NCBI GenBank assembly: GCA_013152535.1
Contig: JAADGE010000046.1
Coordinates: forward strand, 54,051 to 118,050
Direction of reading: 5' to 3'
Source: Chlorobiota bacterium
GTDB lineage: Bacteria; Bacteroidota; Bacteroidia; Bacteroidales; JAADGE01
DNA length: 64,000 bases
The position numbers were made by a program, and so were the translations under genes. Shown piece after piece: positions 35,434 through 44,848 of the stretch. The notes under the pieces were generated by a model. It had not been told where the DNA came from and ran no database searches. It worked only from the letters and a program-made list of their open reading frames with translations. Numbering within the stretch: position 1 is the first letter of the stretch; each line of letters opens with the position of its first letter.

Positions 35434-35456
35434 TTTTTTAATTTTTATATAAGAAT

Positions 35457-36317
35457 ATGCGGATTAATTGGTTTTCTGTTTTTTTAGCTTTTTTACTTGT
35501 ATTTGTCTCTTGTAAAAATAAGAAAATATATAAAAAAAGTAAGCAGGGATTTCAATATAAATTCTTTTTCGAAAATCCTGAAGGGATTAAACCTCACGAA
35601 GGAAATATTATTACCTTGAAATTAAAATATTTCAATCATTCTGATTCATTACTGTTTAGTTCCGATGAGTTACCCGCAAAATTCAGAGTTCAAACAGAAA
35701 ATGCAAAAGATTACGGAATAATGCAGGATGCACTTAAAATGATGAAAACCGGAGACAGTGCATCATTTTTGATTCCGGCTTCCGATTTTTATTTGAAAAC
35801 CAAGCACGACAGCATCCCTCATTTTATTTTACCCGGCGAACTGTTGAGGTTTGAAATAAAAATTGTTGATATTGTAAGCGAGGATCAGTTGAATACGGAG
35901 TACAAACAATTTATGTTGAAAAAAGAAACCGAAGAAAACCGAATATTAAATGACTATTTATTCGCTGAAAATATTAAAGAAAAACCAACTGACGGAGGTA
36001 TTTATATTATTAAAATAAAAAACGGGAAAGGAGAAAAAGCAGAATACGGTAAAAAAGTTACCATCCGGTTTACCGGCAGTTACATCAACGGAAAAGTTTT
36101 TGATTCTTCAATTGAAAAGGGAGAACCTCTTACATTTGTTTTGGGTAATGAGCATGTTATCCCGGCTTGGAATGAAGCTCTTAAAACTATGCGTGTCGGT
36201 GATAAAATAAAATTAATTGCTCCCTCAAAAACGGCTTACGGCAAAACGGGATTAAAAGATTATGTACCGCCGTTTACAACTTTAATATATGAAATTAAAT
36301 TATTGAGTGTCAAATAA
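35457..36317 (+). CDS. FKBP-type peptidyl-prolyl isomerase lipoprotein
   Basis: A 286-residue lipoprotein (lipobox VFVSC, Cys19, then KNKK). The C-terminal domain, about 180-286, is a typical FKBP fold: GKKVTIRFTGSYINGKVFDSS, GNEHVIPAWNEALKTMRVGDKIKLI, AYGKTGLKDYVPPFTTLIYEIKLLSV. The N-terminal half (about 25-140) has a similar strand order (EGNIITLKLKYF, ALKMMKTGDSASFLIPASDFY) and looks like a second, degenerate FKBP domain. It probably assists folding of exported proteins at the outer membrane or in the periplasm. The GldI lipoprotein of gliding Bacteroidota is of this type, but equivalence is not shown here. Confidence 0.88.
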   Translation: MRINWFSVFLAFLLVFVSCKNKKIYKKSKQGFQYKFFFENPEGIKPHEGNIITLKLKYFNHSDSLLFSSDELPAKFRVQTENAKDYGIMQDALKMMKTGDSASFLIPASDFYLKTKHDSIPHFILPGELLRFEIKIVDIVSEDQLNTEYKQFMLKKETEENRILNDYLFAENIKEKPTDGGIYIIKIKNGKGEKAEYGKKVTIRFTGSYINGKVFDSSIEKGEPLTFVLGNEHVIPAWNEALKTMRVGDKIKLIAPSKTAYGKTGLKDYVPPFTTLIYEIKLLSVK

Positions 36318-36328
36318 ATATTCTGTAT

Positions 36329-36871
36329 ATGTTACATGATAAAAACCTTAAATTCATAAAAGAAAAAAATAAATTTTATACCTTTATTTGGTTATTTTTA
36401 TTGTTTGAATTAGCAGTATTTTTTAGTTTATTATATTTCTATCTGATTCCCGAAATTCCGAAAACAAACCTTCAATACGAAAGTGATTTTAATACCATAT
36501 TCTTATACCTTTCTTATTTGGCGGTAATTATTGCAATACCGCTTGTTTATAAAATTTATGCCGTTAAAAAGAAACAAGCTGATAAGCTGACAAATTTAAA
36601 ACAAATTGCGGATAAATATTTTATGACTTTACTGATAACTTATTCAATATTTGAATTTGCGGCACTATTAACTTTAATATCATTTTACATCAATAAAATG
36701 TACGAACCGTTGTATATGTTCGGAATTGTTTTTACGGCAGTTTTACTGAATAAACCGTCATTAAAGCGATTTATGCAAAAAATTATGAAAGAAGAAGATT
36801 CACAAGGAATAATATCGGAAGAAGAAAAAACGAAAAAAAAACAGTCTGAAAATAAAATTGAAGACAAATAA
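36329..36871 (+). CDS. Four-helix membrane protein of unknown function
   Basis: A 180-residue protein with four hydrophobic helices (about 17-40, 52-74, 92-118 and 123-140) and a charged Lys/Glu-rich C-terminal tail of 35 residues. No family is recognised. It starts 11 bases after the FKBP lipoprotein stop and ends 23 bases before panB, all on the plus strand, so the three genes form a likely operon. The function remains open. Confidence 0.7.
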   Translation: MLHDKNLKFIKEKNKFYTFIWLFLLFELAVFFSLLYFYLIPEIPKTNLQYESDFNTIFLYLSYLAVIIAIPLVYKIYAVKKKQADKLTNLKQIADKYFMTLLITYSIFEFAALLTLISFYINKMYEPLYMFGIVFTAVLLNKPSLKRFMQKIMKEEDSQGIISEEEKTKKKQSENKIEDK

Positions 36872-36894
36872 TTTATTCATTTAAATCTGAAAAT

Positions 36895-37710
36895 ATGTCA
36901 ATTCATAAAGCAGCTCGAAAAATAACAACCCATGTTTTACAAGCTATGAAAGCGAAGAATGAAAAGATTGCGATGCTTACGGCTTATGATTATTCCATTG
37001 CAAAATTAGTTGATCAAGCCGGTGTGGATGTTATTTTGGTTGGCGACTCTGCGGCAAATGTAATGGCGGGATACGACACAACTTTACCCTTAACTTTGGA
37101 TGAGATTATATACCATGCCAAGTCGGTAGTGCGTGCTGTAGAAAAAGCTCTGGTAGTAGTAGATTTACCTTTCGGAACTTATCAGGGAAATTCTAAACAT
37201 GCTTTGGATTCGGCAATCAGAATTATGAAAGAAACCGGGGCACATGCCGTAAAATTGGAAGGAGGAAAAGAAGTTGAAGAATCTGTTGTCAGGATTTTAT
37301 CTGCGGGTATTCCTGTAATGGGACATTTGGGATTGATGCCCCAGTCTATTCACAAATTCGGAACCTATGTTGTGCGTGCAAAGGATGACAAAGAAGCCGA
37401 TCAATTACGTAAAGATGCTATATTACTTGAAAAATTGGGCTGCTTTGCTCTTGTATTGGAAAAGATACCGGCAAAACTCGCTGAAGAAGTTGCAAAAAGT
37501 ATCTCGATTCCCGTTATCGGAATAGGTGCCGGCGGCGGTGTTGACGGTCAGGTTTTGGTTATTCACGATATGTTGGGATTAACACAAGAATTTTCTCCGC
37601 GGTTTTTACGGCGATATCACGATTTAGCAACAGAAATTAAAGGTGCCGTCTCAAATTATGTAAAAGATGTGCGTTCCGAAGATTTTCCGAATGAGAAAGA
37701 ACAGTATTAA
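36895..37710 (+). CDS. panB: 3-methyl-2-oxobutanoate hydroxymethyltransferase
   Basis: A 271-residue enzyme of pantothenate (vitamin B5, CoA precursor) synthesis that moves a hydroxymethyl group from methylene-tetrahydrofolate to alpha-ketoisovalerate. The conserved pieces are [18 protein letters not shown] (Mg-binding Asp and Ser), [30 protein letters not shown] and the C-terminal [14 protein letters not shown]. Length and all motifs match the family. The rest of the pathway (panC, panD) is not in this window. It is translated close behind the membrane protein and ahead of a thioesterase gene. Confidence 0.96.
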   Translation: MSIHKAARKITTHVLQAMKAKNEKIAMLTAYDYSIAKLVDQAGVDVILVGDSAANVMAGYDTTLPLTLDEIIYHAKSVVRAVEKALVVVDLPFGTYQGNSKHALDSAIRIMKETGAHAVKLEGGKEVEESVVRILSAGIPVMGHLGLMPQSIHKFGTYVVRAKDDKEADQLRKDAILLEKLGCFALVLEKIPAKLAEEVAKSISIPVIGIGAGGGVDGQVLVIHDMLGLTQEFSPRFLRRYHDLATEIKGAVSNYVKDVRSEDFPNEKEQY

Positions 37711-37742
37711 ACAGTAGGAAGTTTCTAAAGTTAAAAGTCGTT

Positions 37743-38159
37743 ATGCAAAAACACACCTTTGAACTTGAGCTTAAAGTGCGTGATTATGAATGTGATATTC
37801 AGGGTATAGTTAATAATGCCGTTTATCAAAACTATTTGGAGCATACCAGACACGAATTTTTAATTGCTGCAGGTTCCGATTTTGCCGGACTGAATAATGA
37901 AGGAATTAACCCTGTTGTTTACCGAATTGAAATTGATTATAAGTATTCTTTAAAAAGCGGTGATGATTTTATTTCTGTGTTGAATTTTGAAAAACAAGGG
38001 AATTTAAAGTTAATTTTCAATCAGGAGATTTACAGAAAACAGGATAAAAAATTAATTGTAAAAGCAAAAGTAATTGTTGTTGTTTTAGAAAACAGCAAAC
38101 CTGTAAAACCGGATTTTATTATTGAGAAATTAGAAAATTACAGAAAGAGTATTCAGTAA
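37743..38159 (+). CDS. 4HBT-family acyl-CoA thioesterase
   Basis: A 138-residue single hotdog domain. The motif YECDIQGIVNNAVYQNYLEHTRHEFL at about 15-40 is the YbgC/4HBT type, with Asp19 in the usual catalytic position and the following Asn-Tyr-Leu-Glu helix. It cleaves acyl-CoA thioesters in the cytoplasm; the acyl group is unknown. It lies 32 bases after panB on the same strand and ends 23 bases before the convergent glnN stop. Confidence 0.88.
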   Translation: MQKHTFELELKVRDYECDIQGIVNNAVYQNYLEHTRHEFLIAAGSDFAGLNNEGINPVVYRIEIDYKYSLKSGDDFISVLNFEKQGNLKLIFNQEIYRKQDKKLIVKAKVIVVVLENSKPVKPDFIIEKLENYRKSIQ

Positions 38160-38182
38160 AAGAACCTGGATTTTCCGGCGAT

Positions 38183-40375
38183 TTATCTGTTAAAAAGTAA
38201 TTCGCGATATTTTGGCAAAGGCCATATTTCATCATCTACAATAAGTTCTAATTTGTCAATATGATACCTGATTTGATCGAAATAGGGCTTTACCTTAAAT
38301 TCGTAATTTTCAATACGTTCATTACAGTTTTCTTTAACATTGGCTTTTTTTCGCTCTCTAATCATTTCTTGTGTTAAAATGCTGATTTGCGTTGTATGGT
38401 GTGAAATTTTCTTAATAGTTCCTATTCGCCGGCTTGCTAAGACTTCCAAATCTTTTTCATCTTCAATAATTCCTTTTAGCTCCTTTACACTGGTAATCAG
38501 AGTATTTTGATATTTAATTGCTGTCGGGATAATATGGTTTACTGCCAAATCACCTAAGATTCGAGATTCAATTTGTATTTTTTGAACATATTCACAAATA
38601 CGTATTTCATATCTAGAATGTAACTCTTTACCGTTTAAAATATGATTACGTTCGAAAAGATCGACTGTATCTTTGTGTATATAAGCCTTAAAAGCTTCAC
38701 TTGCCTCTTTGATGTTTGTTAATCCGCGCTTTTCAGCTTCTTTTATCCATTCTTCACTGTATCCGTTTCCTTCAAAACGAACCGACTTTGATTCTTTAAT
38801 GTATTTTCTCAGAATTCTTAAAACAGCATCATCTTTTTTAATATTTTCACTTATTAGTACATCAACTTCGGTTTTAAATTTTCTCAGTTGATCGGAAAGT
38901 GCCGTATTCAAGGCAATCATAGGACCTGCATTATTTTCGTTTGAACCGACGGCTCTGAATTCAAAACGATTTCCCGTAAATGCAAAAGGAGATGTTCTGT
39001 TTCTGTCGGTATTATCCGGTAAAATTTCGGGGATTTTAGAAATGTCTAATTTTAATTTTTGAGAAATTTCATGCGATTTCTTTTTATCAGGAACTTTTTG
39101 TTCTATTTTATTCAGCATTTCATCAATTTCTCTGCCCAAAAAAACAGATATAATTGCCGGCGGGGCTTCATTGGCACCTAAGCGATGTTGATTTCCGGCA
39201 GACATAATGGTAGCTCTTAATAAATCGCTGTGTTTTTTTACGGCTGTGATAATGTTAACTAAAAAAGTTAAAAATAACAAGTTACTTTTCGGTGTATTTC
39301 CGGGTTTTAATAAATTAATTCCGGTATCGGTAGCAAGCGACCAATTATTATGTTTTCCGGAACCGTTTATTCCTGCAAAAGGTTTTTCATGAAACAATAC
39401 TTTAAATCTATGTTTTTTTGCTGTTTTTCTCATAACCTTCATTAACAGTTGATTATGGTCGTTAGCAAGATTAGCTTCTTCAAAAATTGGGGCACACTCA
39501 AATTGGTTAGGAGCGACTTCATTATGTCGTGTTTTAACAGGAATGCCTAATTTATGTGCCTCATATTCAAACTCTTTCATATATGCCAGCACACGTTCGG
39601 GTATCGAACTGAAATAATGATCACTTAATTGTTGGTCTTTTGCCGAAGCATGTCCCATTAAAGTTCTTCCGGTAAGCATCAAATCAGGGCGAGCATTAAA
39701 GAGTGCTTCGTCAACAAGAAAATATTCCTGTTCCCAACCCAAAGTTACAATAACCTTATTAACGCTTTTATCAAAATATTTGCAAACAGCTGTGGCTGTT
39801 TTGTCAAGCACGTTTAATGATTTCAGCAAAGGCGTTTTATAATCAAGTGCTTCGCCTGTATATGAAACAAAAATAGTGGGAATACAAAGTGTTTGGTCAA
39901 TAATAAATGCCGGAGAAGCCGGATCCCAAGCCGTGTAACCTCTTGCTTCAAAAGTATTTCGCAAACCACCATGCGGAAAACTTGAGGCGTCGGGTTCTTG
40001 CTGTATCAATAATTCGCCGTCGAAAGTCTCGAAAGAGTTTCCTTCTTGATCAATATTAATGAAAGAATCATGTTTTTCTGCCGTATTTCCGGTAAGCGGA
40101 TGAAACCAGTGTGTATAATGCGTTGCTCCTTTACTCATTGCCCATTCTTTCATTCCGGAAGCAATTTGATCGGCTGTTTTCCGATTAATTTTTGCCCCGG
40201 TTTCAATTGATTCTTTAACATTTTTATAAGCATCTTTCGATAAATATTTTTGCATTTTCGGTAAATTAAAGACTTCGGAGCCGAAATAATCGGATATTTT
40301 CTCAGAAGGAAAATTAAAGGAAGGAACCGGTCGATTGTTTAATTCTTTAAGTGCACTAAAGCGAATTGTTGACAT
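38183..40375 (-). CDS. glnN: Glutamine synthetase type III
   Basis: A 730-residue GSIII enzyme, the large ATP-dependent glutamine synthetase typical of Bacteroidota, condensing glutamate with ammonia. Active-site motifs are visible: VTLGWEQEYFLVD (metal glutamates), KTRHNEVAPNQFECAP, HEKPFAGINGSGKHNNWSL with the conserved Gly-Ser-Gly-Lys-His, and NRTSPFAFTGNRFEFRAVGS near 470-490. A C-terminal coiled extension follows, as in the type. It is a single gene. Length and motif order are normal, so it should be active. Confidence 0.97.
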   Translation of the reverse strand: MSTIRFSALKELNNRPVPSFNFPSEKISDYFGSEVFNLPKMQKYLSKDAYKNVKESIETGAKINRKTADQIASGMKEWAMSKGATHYTHWFHPLTGNTAEKHDSFINIDQEGNSFETFDGELLIQQEPDASSFPHGGLRNTFEARGYTAWDPASPAFIIDQTLCIPTIFVSYTGEALDYKTPLLKSLNVLDKTATAVCKYFDKSVNKVIVTLGWEQEYFLVDEALFNARPDLMLTGRTLMGHASAKDQQLSDHYFSSIPERVLAYMKEFEYEAHKLGIPVKTRHNEVAPNQFECAPIFEEANLANDHNQLLMKVMRKTAKKHRFKVLFHEKPFAGINGSGKHNNWSLATDTGINLLKPGNTPKSNLLFLTFLVNIITAVKKHSDLLRATIMSAGNQHRLGANEAPPAIISVFLGREIDEMLNKIEQKVPDKKKSHEISQKLKLDISKIPEILPDNTDRNRTSPFAFTGNRFEFRAVGSNENNAGPMIALNTALSDQLRKFKTEVDVLISENIKKDDAVLRILRKYIKESKSVRFEGNGYSEEWIKEAEKRGLTNIKEASEAFKAYIHKDTVDLFERNHILNGKELHSRYEIRICEYVQKIQIESRILGDLAVNHIIPTAIKYQNTLITSVKELKGIIEDEKDLEVLASRRIGTIKKISHHTTQISILTQEMIRERKKANVKENCNERIENYEFKVKPYFDQIRYHIDKLELIVDDEIWPLPKYRELLFNR

Positions 40376-40553
40376 TTTTTATTTTTTATAAAGTTTAGTT
40401 TACAAATTAATGATATTTTTGCGGAATAAACAAAAATAATACTTGTTAAATCGGAAAATAATGTAAAATAAACGGATTTATATTGAAAAATGTAAAGTTT
40501 ATTTTGAATTTTTGTTAAAATATGTTCGTTGCTTCTTTGTTAATTATTCTTTT

Positions 40554-40561
40554 TAACTTTG
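40554..40561 (+). promoter_or_regulatory. -7 promoter box for the 220-residue membrane protein
   Basis: TAACTTTG fits TAnnTTTG, 30 bases before the ATG at 40591. It also argues against the longer reading frame that begins at 40522. Confidence 0.5.
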
Positions 40562-40590
40562 AGATTGTAAATTTATTAAAAACAAAATAT

Positions 40591-41253
40591 ATGATATCAA
40601 ATAGGTTTTGGCTTAGAACTGCGGGATTGGCAGGTATTTTAGGCGGTTTAATTTTATTTACGGGCGATATGCTTTTTTATTATAATTCGGCGGGAACAGA
40701 TATGAAAATGAATATGGGACATGTTTCTGATTTAAGAATTAAACTCAGTGCTGTTTCCGCATTACTTGCAACATGGTTTTATTTGTTCGGTTTGTTGCAA
40801 ATACATTATGCTTTTAAAACTGCTTCCCGAACGGCAAGAAATATTGTAATAATCTGTTTTGTAGGTATTTTAACTGCATACGGAATTATACACGGAGCTT
40901 ATGTTGCAATTGCCGTTTCATCTAAATTAGCTGTTCAATATAATCTTGATATCAGTTCGGTAACAGAATTGGCAACGGAAGCAAATCAACTGCTCAGATT
41001 GTTTGTTTATCCTGTTTTTGCAACTCTTTCTTTTGTGTTTATTAAAGAGGTGTGGAAAAGAAATACTTTGTATCCGCGTCGAATGGTATTTTTCTTTCCG
41101 CTTATTCCGTTCTTATTTCAGGGAATATTGGATAAGTTCTTATCAGGTAGTTTGAAACTTGTGATTATGGGAGGATTTTTAAATATAATCTTAGTAATTT
41201 TTTTTACGGCATCAACAATTCTATTATGGCATCATAATCCGAAAACGGATTAA
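40591..41253 (+). CDS. Six-helix membrane protein of unknown function
   Basis: A 220-residue integral membrane protein with about six helices. It starts MISNRFWLRTAGLAGILGG, with Gly-rich first helix and a polar loop GDMLFYYNSAGTDMKMNMGHVSDLR, and later has THGAYVAIAV-like (IHGAYVAIAVSS) segments. The acid/His placements resemble uncharacterised membrane families. The start is set at 40591, because the promoter box at 40554-40561 lies inside the longer frame. It is not in an operon: glnN diverges upstream and the patatin gene converges downstream. No function is proposed. Confidence 0.65.
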   Translation: MISNRFWLRTAGLAGILGGLILFTGDMLFYYNSAGTDMKMNMGHVSDLRIKLSAVSALLATWFYLFGLLQIHYAFKTASRTARNIVIICFVGILTAYGIIHGAYVAIAVSSKLAVQYNLDISSVTELATEANQLLRLFVYPVFATLSFVFIKEVWKRNTLYPRRMVFFFPLIPFLFQGILDKFLSGSLKLVIMGGFLNIILVIFFTASTILLWHHNPKTD

Positions 41254-41274
41254 TTTAAATTGTTTGGTTCATAA

Positions 41275-42021
41275 TTAATCAATTTTTAATTTCATTACAT
41301 AATTATAACCGATATCAAAAATTTCTTTTGCTTTTTTATTGCTGAAATAGGGTTGCCCGTACAGTGCCGGCGGTTCAATTAAAATATTGCATTCCGAAAT
41401 GTAGGTTTTTTGATTATGGTAAGTTAAAACATCAAAAATACGACCGTAAACTTGTTTGGAACTTTTAAAATCGTTTTTGTATTTTAAATAAATAAGATTG
41501 ACACAAATAATTTTTTCACATTTTCCGAGTAAGGGCTTTATCGGTAAATTATCGATCAGTCCGCCGTCGGTATATGTTTTTCCGTTAATTTCGACCGGTT
41601 TAAAAATAAAAGGAACAGAAGAAGAGGCTGTTACAACATCAAGCAAATTTCCGCTGTTAAAATATTCAGCTTTACCTTCGTTAAGATTTGATGCACAGGC
41701 ATAAAAAGGTATTTTTAAATCTTCGATATTTTCAACAGTATATATATCTTTTAATATTTTTCTGAGATTTTTGAAATTCAGTAATCCTTTTCTGAAAAAG
41801 TTAAAATTTGTATAGGAAAGAAATTTTTTTCCTGTTTGTTGAGTGAAAATTTCATCCGGACTGTGTCCGTCGGCAAGTAAAGAACCCATTATTGCCCCGG
41901 CACTGCTTCCGGAAATTACATCCGGGAAAATACCTTTTTCATTAAGTGCTTTAACAACTCCCAAGTGGGCAATTCCTCTTGATCCGCCGCCGCTTAATAC
42001 CAATCCTGTTTTATATTGCAT
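41275..42021 (-). CDS. Patatin-like phospholipase
   Basis: A 248-residue patatin-fold lipid acyl hydrolase. The oxyanion hole [11 protein letters not shown] is at 11-21, the nucleophile Ser40 in GSSAGA at 38-43, and the catalytic Asp152 in [10 protein letters not shown]. There is no signal peptide or barrel domain, so it is a short cytoplasmic RssA-type member rather than the surface-exposed kind. It stands alone between convergent and divergent genes. Its 5' end is close to obgE, and the two promoters must overlap or face away from each other. Confidence 0.92.
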   Translation of the reverse strand: MQYKTGLVLSGGGSRGIAHLGVVKALNEKGIFPDVISGSSAGAIMGSLLADGHSPDEIFTQQTGKKFLSYTNFNFFRKGLLNFKNLRKILKDIYTVENIEDLKIPFYACASNLNEGKAEYFNSGNLLDVVTASSSVPFIFKPVEINGKTYTDGGLIDNLPIKPLLGKCEKIICVNLIYLKYKNDFKSSKQVYGRIFDVLTYHNQKTYISECNILIEPPALYGQPYFSNKKAKEIFDIGYNYVMKLKID

Positions 42022-42121
42022 TTTTATTGAAAGCTTTAAAGTTAATAAGTGCGAAGTTACTAAAAATCAATTAAAAATCATCGGGTTTAAAATCAAATGC
42101 CGCATTCCGATAAATACTTCG

Positions 42122-42129
42122 TATTTTTG
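42122..42129 (+). promoter_or_regulatory. -7 promoter box for obgE
   Basis: TATTTTTG fits TAnnTTTG, 22 bases before the ATG at 42152. Confidence 0.5.
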
Positions 42130-42151
42130 CAAATTAAATAAAAGAAAAATT

Positions 42152-43141
42152 ATGGCGGAAGCAAATTTTATAGATTATGTAAAAATTCATTGCACATCGG
42201 GAAAAGGCGGAGCCGGGTCAATGCACTTTCATCGTGATAAACGAACGACAACAGGCGGACCGGACGGCGGTAACGGCGGCAGAGGCGGGCATGTAATTTT
42301 AAGAGGAAATCGTCATCAGTTCACATTGCTTCATTTAAAATACAGAAAACACGTAAAAGCCGAAAACGGAAATCCCGGAACGGCAAATAATAAATTCGGT
42401 TCGGAAGGGGCTGATGTTATTTTGGATGTTCCGTTAGGAACGGTTGCCAAAGATGCCGAAACAGGAGATACTTTATTTGAAATTACCGAAGACGGAGAAG
42501 ACCAAATTTTGATGGAAGGCGGCAGAGGAGGTTTAGGGAATACGAATTTTAAAACATCCGTTAATCAGTCTCCGCGCTATGCACAACCGGGGGAAGAAGG
42601 TGAAGAGTCTTGGATTATTTTAGAGTTGAAAGTGTTGGCAGATGTGGGATTGGTCGGATTTCCAAATGCCGGAAAATCTACTTTATTATCGGTAATTTCT
42701 GCCGCTAAACCGAAAATTGCAAATTATGAGTTTACAACGCTTGCTCCTAATTTGGGAATGGTTGCTTATCGTAACAATCATTCGTTTGTAATAGCTGATA
42801 TCCCCGGTATTATCGAAGGTGCTTCAGAAGGGAAAGGGCTGGGGTTGAGATTTTTAAGACATATTGAAAGGAATTCTGTTTTGCTTTTTATGGTTCCTGC
42901 GGATGCCGATGATATAAAAAGCGAATATCATATTTTACTGAATGAACTGAAAGAATATAATCCCGAACTTCTGGATAAAGAAAGAATTTTAGCCGTTACA
43001 AAATCGGATTTAGCTGATGAAGAATTAATTGAAGAAATGAAAAAAGACTTGCCGGATATTCCGCATGTTTTTATTTCTTCGGTAAGTCAAAAAGGACTGA
43101 CAGAATTGAAGGATATTATTTGGCGGGCTTTGAACAGTTAG
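42152..43141 (+). CDS. obgE: GTPase Obg
   Basis: A 330-residue protein: the glycine-rich Obg fold (residues about 3-160, [14 protein letters not shown] and [12 protein letters not shown]), then a GTPase domain with G1 [10 protein letters not shown]3 [10 protein letters not shown] and G4 TKSDL. It works in ribosome assembly and stress responses. There is no C-terminal OCT domain, which is usual in Bacteroidota. The start is at [11 protein letters not shown], 42152, since the longer open frame back to 41843 has no family counterpart and overlaps the patatin gene. It is monocistronic; the accessory region begins right after it. Confidence 0.95.
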   Translation: MAEANFIDYVKIHCTSGKGGAGSMHFHRDKRTTTGGPDGGNGGRGGHVILRGNRHQFTLLHLKYRKHVKAENGNPGTANNKFGSEGADVILDVPLGTVAKDAETGDTLFEITEDGEDQILMEGGRGGLGNTNFKTSVNQSPRYAQPGEEGEESWIILELKVLADVGLVGFPNAGKSTLLSVISAAKPKIANYEFTTLAPNLGMVAYRNNHSFVIADIPGIIEGASEGKGLGLRFLRHIERNSVLLFMVPADADDIKSEYHILLNELKEYNPELLDKERILAVTKSDLADEELIEEMKKDLPDIPHVFISSVSQKGLTELKDIIWRALNS

Positions 43142-43165
43142 GATTAAAAGAAAATCTAAAATTAG

Positions 43166-43173
43166 TATATTTG
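43166..43173 (+). promoter_or_regulatory. Possible -7 promoter box upstream of the ATPase module
   Basis: TATATTTG fits TAnnTTTG but lies about 270 bases before the ATPase start and outside the inverted repeat, so it may be a relic. Confidence 0.3.
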
Positions 43174-43229
43174 ATGTCTGAAAACGTATTGCGTTTATAA
43201 TTGAAATAATGGTAATACTGTTATATTGA

Positions 43230-43240
43230 TGTTAGAGTGC
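43230..43240 (+). repeat. Left copy of 11-bp inverted repeat flanking the ATPase module
   Basis: TGTTAGAGTGC here is the exact reverse complement of GCACTCTAACA at 45310-45320. The two copies enclose 2.1 kb with the ATPase and its small partner gene. Confidence 0.55.
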
Positions 43241-43362
43241 ATAAGAAAAACAGCAAAGAATAAATTCATAAAATTAAGAACTGCATTGTTTTACCAATCT
43301 TTTCGTTGTACTAAACTTTATCAACGTCTTGTAAATTTTTCCGGTTGACAAAAAGCTGATAA

Positions 43363-43379
43363 TTGTGATATTTTCACAA
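43363..43379. promoter_or_regulatory. CRP/FNR-type dyad upstream of the ATPase module
   Basis: TTGTGA and TCACAA are perfect inverted six-base arms separated by TATTT. The core TGTGA/TCACA is the CRP-family half-site, though spacing is one base short of the classical six. It lies 65 bases before the ATPase start. Confidence 0.4.
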
Positions 43380-43444
43380 ATAGTTGCATATTCTTGTTTT
43401 TATTATTATTTTTACCCCGGAAAATAACTAAAACATTTAATATT

Positions 43445-44848
43445 ATGTTAATAGATTTTAAAGTCAGCAATTTTTTATCATTTAATGAAGAAGTTACAAT
43501 GAACATGATTGCTGCAAATTCAATAAAGGAACACGAAAAGACTACAAAAAGTTCATTAAATAACATAATTTTTGATAAAAATACAGATAATAAATTATTA
43601 AAATCAAGTGTTATTTATGGAGCAAACGCAAGTGGTAAGAGTAATCTATTATTTGCAATGTCGTTTTTTAAGAATTTTATTTTGACATCGTCAAGTGATA
43701 AAAATGAAGGAGACGAAATTGAAGTTATAAAATTTCTTTTATCTCCAAATACTGAAAATGAACCAAGTTTTTTTCAAATTATTATTATTATTGATGATGT
43801 CAGGTACAGATATGGATTTGAAGCTGACAATGAAAAAATACACTCTGAATGGTTTTTTTCTCTAAAAAGCACACCTTACGCAAAAGAAACAAAGTTATTT
43901 ATTCGAGAATATCAAGAAATAAGAATAAATAAACAATCATTTTCGGAAGGTAAAGATATAGAGAAAAAAACTCGTTCAAATGCCTTATTTTTATCGACAG
44001 TAGCACAGTTTGACGGAGAAAAATCTAATATTTTCAGAAACTGGATAAAAAACAACTTTATCTTAATTTCAGGTTTAGAAGATGAAGATTATAAAGATTT
44101 CACTATCAATAAATGGAAAAAAGAAAAACAATTCAGAACAATTTTAATCGAGTTCTTTAAAACAATAAAAATAGGATTTGAAAAAATAGAATTAGAAGAA
44201 AAAGAACAAATCCTTGATAAACTGTTGCCTGATTTAATAGCAGAAGAAGAAGATAATGAACTTAAAGAAATACTTGAAAATCTACAAAGGTTAACAAAAA
44301 AGATTTCACAAAAAGCTGAGATATTAAATAAATTAGATAAAAATGTAATTACAAAAATTAATTTCTTGCATCCCAAAAAAGACAATACAGGTAATTTAAT
44401 TAATTTTGTAAATATTGACTTTTGGCTACAATCCAAAGGAACTCAAAAACTATTTAATATTTTTGGGATTTGGATTGATGCTATTGAAAACGGAAAAGTT
44501 TTAATAATAGATGAATTGGCTTCAAGCCTACACACCTTGATTACTATTGAATTAATTAAAATATTTCATTCAAACAGAAATAAATCTGCACAATTAATAT
44601 TTGCAACTCATGATACTAATCTTTTAAAAAAAGAATTATTCAGAAGAGACCAAATTTGGTTCACCGAAAAAAATAATTTAGGTGCAACTGACTTATATTC
44701 ACTTGTAGAATACAAAATAAATCAAGCAAAAGTGAGAAACGATGCTTCTTTTGAGAAAGATTATTTGTTAGGAAAATACGGTGCTATTCCATTTCTTGGA
44801 GATATTGAAAACTTTAAAAATAATTTTATCAATGAGCAAGAGGACTAA
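43445..44848 (+). CDS. AAA15-type ATPase (COG1106-like), first gene of a two-gene accessory module
   Basis: A 467-residue ABC/SMC-like P-loop ATPase. The N-terminal strand MLIDFKVSNFLSFNEEV is typical; Walker A GANASGKS is at 59-66, Walker B VLIIDELASSLH near 370 and the switch His in FATHDTN near 400. A Glu/Lys-rich coiled coil sits between (about 235-310). The family is common in abortive-infection and other defence loci (RloA, AbiL, OLD-like relatives). The start is set at 43445, where the conserved N-terminus begins, rather than 43394. It overlaps the next gene by 17 bases. A defence role is inference. Confidence 0.82.
   Translation: MLIDFKVSNFLSFNEEVTMNMIAANSIKEHEKTTKSSLNNIIFDKNTDNKLLKSSVIYGANASGKSNLLFAMSFFKNFILTSSSDKNEGDEIEVIKFLLSPNTENEPSFFQIIIIIDDVRYRYGFEADNEKIHSEWFFSLKSTPYAKETKLFIREYQEIRINKQSFSEGKDIEKKTRSNALFLSTVAQFDGEKSNIFRNWIKNNFILISGLEDEDYKDFTINKWKKEKQFRTILIEFFKTIKIGFEKIELEEKEQILDKLLPDLIAEEEDNELKEILENLQRLTKKISQKAEILNKLDKNVITKINFLHPKKDNTGNLINFVNIDFWLQSKGTQKLFNIFGIWIDAIENGKVLIIDELASSLHTLITIELIKIFHSNRNKSAQLIFATHDTNLLKKELFRRDQIWFTEKNNLGATDLYSLVEYKINQAKVRNDASFEKDYLLGKYGAIPFLGDIENFKNNFINEQED

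Larger units (their letters stand above)
34898..35456. other. 559-base intergenic region with two terminator-bearing short transcription units
   Basis: No protein gene is seen. The region holds, on the minus strand, a promoter box (35012-35019) and a 12-bp stem terminator (34928-34954) inside the leader of the receiver/PPDK gene. On the plus strand it holds a promoter box (35080-35087) followed within 60 bases by a hairpin and T-run (35111-35147), an 8-bp inverted repeat CAGAAAAT / ATTTTCTG (35260-35267 and 35288-35295), and the promoter box of the FKBP gene (35426-35433). The rest is AT-rich and unremarkable. Confidence 0.6.
43142..43444. other. 303-base gap between obgE and the ATPase module
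   Basis: It contains a -7 box TATATTTG (43166-43173), the left copy of an 11-bp inverted repeat (43230-43240), and the dyad TTGTGA-TATTT-TCACAA (43363-43379) about 65 bases before the ATPase start. A near-consensus TATTTTTA box lies closer to the gene. No coding sequence is seen. Confidence 0.5.

Noticed and set aside
41843..42151. 103-codon N-terminal extension of obgE
   Set aside because: It overlaps the patatin gene on the other strand, contains the promoter box of obgE, and Obg proteins begin at the [11 protein letters not shown] position.
43394..43444. Upstream start for the AAA ATPase
   Set aside because: The extra 17 residues precede the conserved MLIDFKVSNF start of the family and have no counterpart.
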